The translations under genes and the position numbers were made by a program. The notes under the pieces were generated by a model. The model was not told where the DNA came from and did not search any database. It saw nothing but the letters and a program-made list of their open reading frames with translations. A stretch of DNA of 64,000 bases, from NCBI GenBank assembly GCA_028287115.1, contig JAQBQF010000316.1:1-64000 (forward strand). Direction: 5' to 3'. This DNA is from Myxococcales bacterium. GTDB taxonomy: Bacteria > Myxococcota_A > Polyangia > Haliangiales > Haliangiaceae. Below, piece after piece: positions 57,419 through 64,000 of the stretch. Positions within the stretch are counted from its first letter, which is position 1. The number at the start of each line of letters is the position of its first letter.

Positions 57419-58111
57419 ATGCAGCCAAGCCAATCCTTCCAGACCGTCGTCCACGCGGGTCGCGTTGCGCTGATCGGAGATCTGAGCCTTCCTCCGCATC
57501 CCGATGGCATCATCGTGTTCGCCCATGGCAGCGGCTCCGGGCGACTGAGCCCGCGCAATCGCTACGTTGCAGACCGCCTCGTCGACGCGAATTTTGCGAC
57601 GCTGCTGTTCGATCTACTGACACGCGAAGAGGAGGTCGCCGAGCGCTACACCCGGCACCTTCGGTTCGATATCCCGATGCTCGCCGAGCGCTTGATCGGG
57701 GCACTGCACTGGATTCACCGGCAAGACCGCATCGGCGGGCTTCCGATCGGCCTGTTCGGTGCGAGCACCGGCGCTGCGGCCGCATTGATCGCAGCGACTC
57801 GCGTCGATGTCGGAGCTGTGGTCTCGCGCGGTGGCCGCCCGGATCTCGCGGCCGAGGCGCTGCCGCAGGTCCGCTGTCCTACGCTGTTCATCGTCGGTGG
57901 TGATGACCCCGAAGTGTTGCAGCTCAATCGTCGCGCCGCGATGCAGATGACCGCGGAGGTCCAGATCTACGTCGTCGAAGGGGCCACGCATCTGTTCGAA
58001 GAACGCGGTGCGCTCGATGAGGTCACCGAGGTCGCGACCGGGTGGTTCCGGGCCCACTTGGTCGAGCGGGTCGAGAGGGCGCCGGCCGGTGACTTGTCGA
58101 GCCCCCACTGA
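57419..58111 (+). CDS. Alpha/beta hydrolase (dienelactone-hydrolase-like)
   Basis: 230 aa from ATG 57419. IVFAHGSGSGRLSPRNRYVA (oxyanion loop), nucleophile Ser in LFGASTGAAAAL, Asp in FIVGGDDPEVL and His in EGATHLFEE form the triad. Cytoplasmic, no signal peptide. Partner of the phosphoribosyltransferase; the pair is often a single polypeptide elsewhere. Substrate unknown. Confidence 0.88.
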   Translation: MQPSQSFQTVVHAGRVALIGDLSLPPHPDGIIVFAHGSGSGRLSPRNRYVADRLVDANFATLLFDLLTREEEVAERYTRHLRFDIPMLAERLIGALHWIHRQDRIGGLPIGLFGASTGAAAALIAATRVDVGAVVSRGGRPDLAAEALPQVRCPTLFIVGGDDPEVLQLNRRAAMQMTAEVQIYVVEGATHLFEERGALDEVTEVATGWFRAHLVERVERAPAGDLSSPH

Positions 58112-58304
58112 TGTGAGAGCGCGAATCCGAACGTGCAGGTGACCGGACATTTGATCTCTCGATTCAGGCAACCCTGTTCGAGCTTGCCCGGTCAGAGGGG
58201 TTGAACGCACTCATCGCCGCCGTCACCGACAGCCGAGGTCTCCCTCCTCTGCTTCGGAACGCGGACTCGGCATCTGCCGTCGGCGGCGAGGAGCGCGTTC
58301 TACG
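58112..58304. other. Convergent intergenic region
   Basis: 193 bases between the hydrolase stop and the convergent Cys-rich lipoprotein stop. No gene, U-tract terminator or repeat recognised. Confidence 0.4.
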
Positions 58305-58775
58305 TCACTGACAGTGGCAACACTTGTCGTGCGCGGCTTCGCACACGGCCTTGCCGCTGGTGCATTTTTCCGCGGCCCATGCATCGCCGGGAAGCTGCTG
58401 CGCGAGCGTGCAGATTCGCTGAGCGTTACCGCAGATCGAGTCAGACAGCGTGCACGAGTCCCGGCACGCGTCGTTCGACGCCGGCCGGCATACGGGGTCC
58501 TGGCTCGACGGTGGATTCGAGAATGGCTCGGCGGGCGCGAGCGGGCAATCGGGACAGCTCCGGCCAACGTTTGCCGGTTCGGGTAGGCCCATCTTGACCC
58601 GCTCGGCTTCGAGCACTTGGTCGAGCTGCGCGATCTCGCTCTTCGGGTCTAAGCCCGGCATGACTTGGCCCGGCCTCTGCGTCTGGGTCGATCTCGGCAT
58701 CACGGACGTCGACCTCGGCTCCGCGCACGCGGCGACGAGCGTCACTGCGAGCCACGCGATCGCGACCGGCTTCAC
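58305..58775 (-). CDS. Cys-rich lipoprotein 1
   Basis: 156 aa. GTG 58775 has GGAGG upstream. Lipoprotein signal AIAWLAVTLVAAC (Cys ~17). The C-terminal ~50 residues have a regular Cys pattern (DSCTLSDSICGNAQRICTLA, KCTSGKAVCEAAHDKCCHCQ) shared with the neighbouring lipoprotein. Probably disulfide-bonded in the periplasm. GTGA overlap with lipoprotein 2. Last gene of the ECF sigma operon. Confidence 0.8.
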   Translation of the reverse strand: MKPVAIAWLAVTLVAACAEPRSTSVMPRSTQTQRPGQVMPGLDPKSEIAQLDQVLEAERVKMGLPEPANVGRSCPDCPLAPAEPFSNPPSSQDPVCRPASNDACRDSCTLSDSICGNAQRICTLAQQLPGDAWAAEKCTSGKAVCEAAHDKCCHCQ

Positions 58776-59203
58776 GTGGTACCTCCGCTGCACGTACAGC
58801 AGCGTTGCTTCGCCTCTCTGCACGAGGCCTTCGCGTTCCCGCACTTGTCCTGCGCGTATTCGTCCTCCTTGCCGAGCTCGTCCGCGATGTTGCAGATCGA
58901 CTCCGCGTTGTCGCAGATATTTTCGGCGAGGCTGCAGACATCGGTGCACGTCGCGGGAACCGGATGCGCCTCGGGGCACACGTTCTTCGCCTCGGGGATC
59001 GATCGCCCCCGCCATTGAAAGATCGTCTGCCGCGTTGGATCGAGCTCCATGTGCGCTTCGCGGCGCCAGTCTCGGATCTGGGTCCACAGCGCCGTGATCT
59101 CGTTCTCCTTCGGCAGGTTCCCGGTGCCCCGGTGCTGGGGCGCGCCTCCGCAAGCGACGACGACGCTGATCAGCGCGGCCCAAGCGATCGCGAGGCGCCT
59201 CAC
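58772..59203 (-). CDS. Cys-rich lipoprotein 2 (paralogue of lipoprotein 1)
   Basis: 143 aa. Lipoprotein signal AIAWAALISVVVAC. C-terminal module TDVCSLAENICDNAESICNI then KCGNAKASCREAKQRCCTCS matches lipoprotein 1 Cys for Cys, so the two are tandem duplicates with diverged N-termini. Overlaps both neighbours by 4 bases. Function unknown; envelope location expected. Confidence 0.8.
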   Translation of the reverse strand: MRRLAIAWAALISVVVACGGAPQHRGTGNLPKENEITALWTQIRDWRREAHMELDPTRQTIFQWRGRSIPEAKNVCPEAHPVPATCTDVCSLAENICDNAESICNIADELGKEDEYAQDKCGNAKASCREAKQRCCTCSGGTT

Positions 59204-59763
59204 CTATCCTCCATCAGGCGCTTCTGCAGCGCGACATCGATCTCGTTCGACTTCGCGTAGCTCTCGATCGCCGCGTGCTTCTCGTCGACGGCCTTCGCTT
59301 TGCTCGCCGCATCGGGCGCGCTGTCGAGGACCGCCGCGCGCGCCTCGTGGATCTCGCCTTTGACCGTGTAGAGGTTCGCGACGAAGAAGCTCTCGCGCTG
59401 ACTCTGGACGATGCCTTCCTGCACGACCCTCATCGCCTCTTCGACCTGACCTTGTCCGACGAGGAGCTTCGCGAGCAGCGCGCGGGCGTCGTTGCGCACA
59501 TCTTCAGCTTCCGGTGCGCCGGCCGGAAATTGCAGCGACAGGATCTCGCGCACGGAAGCGGTGGCGGCGGTGACATTGCCATCGCTCATGTAGACCTTGG
59601 CCATGTGATGAAAATTCTTCGCGCGCGACAACGCGAGCATCAACTTCTGATCGATGACGTCGGTTGGCTCCGCGGTACGCGTCGTCTGCGAGGGAACCGG
59701 GTCCCGTTCGCTCGAGCACGTGATCGCAGTCACGGCGATCACGATGACTAGCAAGTACTTCAT
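59200..59763 (-). CDS. TPR-type lipoprotein
   Basis: 187 aa from ATG 59763 with AGGAGA seven bases upstream. Lipoprotein signal LLVIVIAVTAITC. Helical repeats (RAKNFHHMAKVYMSDGNVTA; LLAKLLVGQGQVEEAMRVVQ). ATGA overlaps on both sides. Part of the ECF sigma operon; may monitor envelope state or scaffold the Cys-rich lipoproteins (inference). Confidence 0.78.
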   Translation of the reverse strand: MKYLLVIVIAVTAITCSSERDPVPSQTTRTAEPTDVIDQKLMLALSRAKNFHHMAKVYMSDGNVTAATASVREILSLQFPAGAPEAEDVRNDARALLAKLLVGQGQVEEAMRVVQEGIVQSQRESFFVANLYTVKGEIHEARAAVLDSAPDAASKAKAVDEKHAAIESYAKSNEIDVALQKRLMEDR

Positions 59764-60362
59764 GGTTTTCTCCTGCGCTCGAGCCGGCGCTCGCGATAAC
59801 CCTCGAGCCGGTCGGCAAAGATCGTGTCGAGACGCGCGCTCGCGTCCGCCGAATGCTCGTGCGCGATGGGCCCGATGAGCACGTCTGCCGGGCGTGACTT
59901 CCATTCGGCTGGAATCCCCGCGACCTCGTGAGGCACCGAGACCTGGCGCGGAGCACGCACCCAGAGTGCGATCAGCGCGGCCGCGGCGACGAGCACGCTC
60001 ACACCGGAGATCGCCCACGGGACGATCCGACGCGTTCGGCTGCGCGTGATCGGCACGGACAGGCCCGAGCCGAGCGAACCGCTGGTCGCCGGGTTGCCGC
60101 CGATCGCCTGGCGCAGCGCATCCTCCACGGCGCTGCGTTGCTTGCTCGCGGAGAGCTCCGCGTTGCCGCTCGCCGCGCGAATCACCGTCGCGACCTCGAG
60201 CAACGCGCGATCGTCGGCGCTCATCGCGGCAGGTGCGCGTCCGAGCAGCGTCTTGTCGACGATGTCGGCGAACGTCTTCGCGTGCGCGCGCTCGGTTGCG
60301 GTCGGTTCCGCATCGGGCTCGGGAACGGGCCCGCTCAGCATGTCTCGATCATCAGTCGCCAT
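59760..60362 (-). CDS. Anti-sigma-factor-like membrane protein
   Basis: 200 aa. N-terminal ~125 residues cytoplasmic, one transmembrane helix at ~125-145 (WAISGVSVLVAAAALIALW), short periplasmic tail. Position (overlapping the ECF sigma gene by 11 bases) and topology are those of an anti-sigma factor; no zinc HxxxCxxC motif is present. Confidence rests on context. Confidence 0.65.
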   Translation of the reverse strand: MATDDRDMLSGPVPEPDAEPTATERAHAKTFADIVDKTLLGRAPAAMSADDRALLEVATVIRAASGNAELSASKQRSAVEDALRQAIGGNPATSGSLGSGLSVPITRSRTRRIVPWAISGVSVLVAAAALIALWVRAPRQVSVPHEVAGIPAEWKSRPADVLIGPIAHEHSADASARLDTIFADRLEGYRERRLERRRKP

Positions 60363-60966
60363 CGGGTTCTCCCTCGCCGAAATGCTTGCGAAATGCGCGT
60401 ACGGCGCGGAACAGCAGGACGTCGAACGTGCCGATCGTGATGCCGAGCTTCTTCGCGCAGTCTTCGCGCGACAGCTCTTGCACCAGCCGCAGCTCGATCG
60501 CGGTGCGATAACGCTCCGCGAGGAGGCTCATCGTGTCGTCGATCTGCGCGCGGTGCGCGCGGCGCTCTTGATCCTGCATTAGCTGCGCATCCGCGTGCGA
60601 GAGCGGATCGCTCTCGGTCGGCACCTCGTGCGCCATCGCGTCCGCGAGTCGCCGCGATCGCTTCGACTGGCGATGCACGTCGAACACTTTGTTGATCGCG
60701 ATCTGACGCAGCCACGGATAGATCGACTTGCCCTGCCACGTGAAGCGACCGATCTTCTCGACCGCCGTCGCGAGCGTGTCGCGCAGCACTTCTTCGGCGG
60801 ACGCACTGTCGCCGAGACGCGGCAAGATCACCGTGCCGTACAAAGGCTGCGCGTAGCGTTCGAGGATAGGTCGCATGGCGTCGAGGTTGCCCGCTTGGGC
60901 CTCCTCGACTTGGCGCTGCTCCTCTTCGAGCTCTAACGCTGTGGCTGGTTCGGAGGCCACGGACAC
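60352..60966 (-). CDS. ECF RNA polymerase sigma factor
   Basis: 204 aa, GTG start. Region 2: LPRLGDSASAEEVLRDTLAT and YPWLRQIAINKVFDVHRQSK; region 4: LLAERYRTAIELRLVQELSR, EDCAKKLGITIGTFDVLLFR and AVRAFRKHF. No C-terminal extension. Directs a co-transcribed envelope operon. It is the only sigma factor in the window; whether it reads the motifs at 599, 1371 and 3896 is unknown. Lies 27 bases after truA. Confidence 0.9.
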   Translation of the reverse strand: MSVASEPATALELEEEQRQVEEAQAGNLDAMRPILERYAQPLYGTVILPRLGDSASAEEVLRDTLATAVEKIGRFTWQGKSIYPWLRQIAINKVFDVHRQSKRSRRLADAMAHEVPTESDPLSHADAQLMQDQERRAHRAQIDDTMSLLAERYRTAIELRLVQELSREDCAKKLGITIGTFDVLLFRAVRAFRKHFGEGEPDGD

Positions 60967-60993
60967 CCCATCAACGCGAATCGCGACCCGAGC

Positions 60994-61761
60994 TTACATG
61001 GACTTGGGACCGAAACGGGGATGCCCGTCGTAACGCACCTCGACAAGCGTGAGGCCGTGCGCGGGTGCGGTGATGCCTGCCTGTAATCGGTCCTTCGACG
61101 CAACGATCTCGGCCACTTGGCTCGGGGCGCGCTTGCCGGTGCCGACCTCGACGAGCGTACCGACGATGATCCTCACCATGTTGCGAAGGAACGCATTGCC
61201 GCGAACGTCGATTTCGACGAGCTCGTGAGCACGGGTCACCGCGACCGATTCGATGCGCCGGACCGTGGTCTTGGCCCCGCAGCCGGCCGCGCGAAATGCG
61301 GAGAAATCGTGCTCGCCGAGCAGCGCATGCGAGCCTTCGACCATGTTCGGGATCGAGAGCGCATCGGGATGGTGCCACGCGCGATCGCGCCACGGCGGTG
61401 ATCGATCGGGCCGTGCCAAGATCGAGTAGCGGTAGTGCTTGCCGGTCGCCGAGAACCGCGGATGAAAATCTTCGGCGACCTCCGCGGCGTCGCGAATCGC
61501 GATCGAATCAGGGAGCAGCGTGTTGAGTCCGCGCCGAATCCCGTGCAACGCGATCGGCCGTTCGGTGCGAAAGCACGCGACTTGCCCCCGAGCATGCACG
61601 CCCGAATCGGTGCGCGAGGCACCGACGACGGCCACTTCGTGCGTTAGCAGCTTCGCGAGCGCCTCTTCGAGATGTTGTTGCACCGTCGGCGCGTTGTCCT
61701 GGCGCTGCCAACCACACAGGTTCGTGCCGTCATACTCGACGACGAGCCGGATGTGACGCAT
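60994..61761 (-). CDS. truA: tRNA pseudouridine synthase A
   Basis: 255 aa; ATG 61761 gives the family start MRHIRLVVEYDGTNLCGWQR. Catalytic Asp in GASRTDSGVHARGQVACF; FHPRFSATGKHYRYSI and FLRNMVRIIVGTLVEVG are TruA motifs. Isomerises uridines 38-40 in the tRNA anticodon arm. Confidence 0.95.
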   Translation of the reverse strand: MRHIRLVVEYDGTNLCGWQRQDNAPTVQQHLEEALAKLLTHEVAVVGASRTDSGVHARGQVACFRTERPIALHGIRRGLNTLLPDSIAIRDAAEVAEDFHPRFSATGKHYRYSILARPDRSPPWRDRAWHHPDALSIPNMVEGSHALLGEHDFSAFRAAGCGAKTTVRRIESVAVTRAHELVEIDVRGNAFLRNMVRIIVGTLVEVGTGKRAPSQVAEIVASKDRLQAGITAPAHGLTLVEVRYDGHPRFGPKSM

Positions 61762-61800
61762 GGCAGGACGTTCGTCTACCACGGGATCCGCGTCGGCGGC

Positions 61801-64000
61801 CTACCAGTGCGCTTCGACGCCGAAGGTCGCGGTGTTCTGACCACCCTGGGTCTGGTCGTGGAACAGCAGCGCGCCGTCGTAACGCAGGTACGTCGCGAGA
61901 TGGCGCACCGGCAAGCGCGTGCGGAGCGTGAGATCGATGGCTGGGCCGACGCCACCTCCGAGGTGGAGACCGATGCCGCCACCGAGCTCGAACAGCCGCC
62001 CGATGCCGCGCTGCGCGAACGACAGCATCGTCTCGCCCTGGACATGGAGCCCGTCGACCAGCCACAGCGAGCCTTCGACGCCGAACCGCGAACGAGCGCC
62101 GATGTCGAACCGGCCGGTGAGCGCTGTCACGAGCTCGCTCCGGCCGCGCTCGATCGCGACGCCCGCGCCAACAGACAGCGAGTAGCGCAGAGACCGACCG
62201 TAGGTCACCGATGACTCGTTCGACAGGACGAGGTCGGCGGTCGCCTCGACACCGTTCACCGCGACGGTCGGTACGGCGGCTGGGTGACGTGGTTGGAGCG
62301 TGTCCTCGTCGTCGGCGGTACCAGACGAGTCGCCTGCGTTGGAGATCCGCTTCGCCTTCTCTCTGGCCACGTCCGGTGACGTCGCGGAATCCGGGGACGG
62401 TGCTTCCTTGGCGTCGCGGTTGCGCTCGTCCTCGAGCTTCAAGGATTCGGTCGGCCTCTTGAAGTCGATGTCGACGGCCGTCTGCGCTTGCACCGCTTGC
62501 CAGTGCATGCCCGCTGGAACGGAGACCGGCACGGCGACCGTGTGCTTGACGCCGCCTTGGACGACGACGTCTTCACCGATCGCGACCATCGAGGTCATCG
62601 GTGACACCAGTCCATAGCGCATCGCGTGTGCAGCGATCGCATTGCGGTCACCTCGGGAGACGAGCTCGTCGAGCTTCATCCGCGCCCACCGGCGCGCCAT
62701 TGGACCGCGTGGTGTGGTCGCGCCTTCCGGAGCTCGCGAGGGCGTGGTGGTCGCGAGCAAGAACACATCGCCGCGCACGCGTGCGTTCGCCGACACGGCC
62801 CGCGCGACACGCGCGATCACGAGCGTTGATTGGCCCGCGCCGAGCCGCGGCAACATGGCCGGCAGCACGTCGCTCGCGGCGAGCGTGCCCCAGTTGACCG
62901 TCAGCGCCGCGGGAGGCGATGCGAGATCGGCGAGCACGTCGCGGGCGAGCGCGGAGACATCGTCGCCGATCGCGCCAAATCGGATCGTGCCGCCCGTATT
63001 CGTCGCGATCGCGCTGAGCAAGCTGCGATTGGGCGCCGGGCCGACGCCGATCACGTGAACCGGTGTGCCCGCGTGTGTGGCCGCGGCGAGCGCGGCGCGA
63101 TCATCGGCGACCAGCCCATCGCTGACGAGGACGATCGATGCGCCATCGTCATGAATGTCGGCCAGCACTTTCGAGAGATCGAACGCGCCCGCCGATTTCG
63201 GCCAGCGGTCCTCGAGCGCGCTCAACGCCTGCTCCGGTGCGCGCCACTCGATGCGGTCACTGCCGGTGACGGACGCTTGATCCTTGGCACCGAGCGCACC
63301 GAACAGCGCGCGCACGAACGGATGCTCGACGGCATCGGCGTCACCGCGCATCGTCGCCGAGCGGTCGAGCACGAGGAGACAACGGACCGGCCGGGTTCGT
63401 GGTTTCACCGCCGGCGCCTCGACGACAACCGCCGCAAAGCCGCCGGTATCGGCGCTCTCGACCCAGCCGGCCTGCGGCACGTGAGCGCGCCACCGCACGA
63501 TCGCGTCGTGATCGGATTTCGGATCCGTGAACGTATAGCTGTGCTCGGTTTTGACGATCTCGTGCGTCGAGCTCGTCACGTCATCGATCGGCTCCGCGAA
63601 TTCGATCGCGACCTCGGTCTTGCCGCCAGCGCCCGGCAAACCACCCGGCGTGACCCGCGAGGCATCCGGTGACCGGTCGGTATCGGGCGCGCGGCCGGTG
63701 CCTGTCGTCGGACGTCCGCTCGCGGTGCCGGGCACGTAGCGGGGCGCGACGACCATCGGCAGCACGAGATCCCAGGAGCCGGCTTGATAGCGCGCGACCG
63801 TATCGAACCGCAGCGTGACGACCACCGTGCCGTGTGGAGCAATCGCGGACACCGTCTGCGTGAAGATATCGGGCCGTTCTTGATCGAGGAGCGCGGCCCC
63901 GAGCCCTGCCGCGACTGCCTGTTCGTAGCGGACCTGCGCTCGCTCGCGGGTCTCGATCTGGGCATGGATCGTGCGGCTACCCGCCTTGATCGCCATCGCC
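61801..64000 (-). CDS. VIT/vWA domain protein with C-terminal beta-barrel (N-terminus outside window)
   Basis: At least 732 residues; the frame is open at the window edge, so the true start and any signal peptide lie outside. First ~85 visible residues are a VIT domain (ERAQVRYEQAVAAGLGAALL, DQERPDIFTQTVSAIAP). A vWA domain follows with a modified MIDAS (VLDRSATM, DxSxT). The last ~150 residues are alternating strands (YGRSLRYSLSVGAGVAI; LATYLRYDGALLFHDQ) ending in VEAHW, consistent with an outer-membrane barrel. A VIT-vWA fused to a barrel is uncommon. truA starts 39 bases downstream. Confidence 0.8.
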   Translation of the reverse strand, partial: AMAIKAGSRTIHAQIETRERAQVRYEQAVAAGLGAALLDQERPDIFTQTVSAIAPHGTVVVTLRFDTVARYQAGSWDLVLPMVVAPRYVPGTASGRPTTGTGRAPDTDRSPDASRVTPGGLPGAGGKTEVAIEFAEPIDDVTSSTHEIVKTEHSYTFTDPKSDHDAIVRWRAHVPQAGWVESADTGGFAAVVVEAPAVKPRTRPVRCLLVLDRSATMRGDADAVEHPFVRALFGALGAKDQASVTGSDRIEWRAPEQALSALEDRWPKSAGAFDLSKVLADIHDDGASIVLVSDGLVADDRAALAAATHAGTPVHVIGVGPAPNRSLLSAIATNTGGTIRFGAIGDDVSALARDVLADLASPPAALTVNWGTLAASDVLPAMLPRLGAGQSTLVIARVARAVSANARVRGDVFLLATTTPSRAPEGATTPRGPMARRWARMKLDELVSRGDRNAIAAHAMRYGLVSPMTSMVAIGEDVVVQGGVKHTVAVPVSVPAGMHWQAVQAQTAVDIDFKRPTESLKLEDERNRDAKEAPSPDSATSPDVAREKAKRISNAGDSSGTADDEDTLQPRHPAAVPTVAVNGVEATADLVLSNESSVTYGRSLRYSLSVGAGVAIERGRSELVTALTGRFDIGARSRFGVEGSLWLVDGLHVQGETMLSFAQRGIGRLFELGGGIGLHLGGGVGPAIDLTLRTRLPVRHLATYLRYDGALLFHDQTQGGQNTATFGVEAHW

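Noticed and set aside
56665-57558. N-terminal extension of the glutathionyl-hydroquinone reductase frame
   Set aside because: It is antisense to the phosphoribosyltransferase and part of the hydrolase; the family N-terminus begins at 56664.

Overview
This is high-GC bacterial chromosome, densely coded on both strands. It carries features typical of the Myxococcota (deltaproteobacterial) lineage: a Hanks-type Ser/Thr kinase, FHA-GGDEF and PilZ-receiver-DUF4388 proteins, type IV pilus minor pilins with PilY1, many lipoproteins and TPR proteins, and a classical menaquinone operon. The lineage is an inference from gene content; no rRNA or tRNA gene was found. No gene-free stretch exceeds 300 bases.

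Layout. 1-565: 5' part of an M13 zinc-peptidase lipoprotein (minus). 638-5872: an accessory-looking locus of five plus-strand genes: two paralogous proteins with a hydrophobic domain, a 21-bp tandem-repeat protein, a small lipoprotein and an AAA+ ATPase of the kind found with extracellular contractile injection systems (eCIS). Three of the genes share an identical ECF-type promoter motif placed 8-11 bases before the ATG. 5924-11719 (minus): glucose dehydrogenase, GH63-like glucosidase and GH133 debranching enzyme, a glucan-to-gluconate set. 11853-15620: large receptor kinase with a C-terminal kinase domain. 15804-21660: fimT-pilY1-pilV-pilW-pilX. 21707-26173: TPR protein with a MshEN-like tail (minus), then three secreted TPR proteins (plus). 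26178-31510 (minus): 173-aa protein, degenerate PilT-like ATPase, FHA-GGDEF cyclase, MutS2. 31596-36150: membrane-anchored protein, DUF5916 outer-membrane protein, PilZ-pseudoreceiver-DUF4388 protein.

36302-45347 (plus) is a tight menaquinone operon: polyprenyl diphosphate synthase, menG/ubiE, menF, menD, menB, menA, menC, menE. menH and a DHNA-CoA thioesterase are not in it. 45376-47489: TPM-like and Tim44-like/zinc-ribbon membrane proteins. 47611-52905 (minus): parC-parE and a membrane-anchored protein. 52980-54146: LysM/OapA-like protein and a small membrane protein. 54353-58111: FadL-like porin and glutathionyl-hydroquinone reductase (minus), then phosphoribosyltransferase and alpha/beta hydrolase (plus). 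58305-64000 (minus): VIT/vWA protein ending in a predicted beta-barrel (N-terminus outside the window), truA, then an ECF sigma operon with an anti-sigma-like protein, a TPR lipoprotein and two paralogous Cys-rich lipoproteins.

Themes. Several genes point to type IV pili and cyclic-di-GMP (minor pilins, PilT-like ATPase, MshEN-like tail, GGDEF, PilZ). The best candidate for an undescribed system is 599-5872, where the ECF-type, apparently leaderless promoters tie the unknown proteins to the eCIS-type ATPase.
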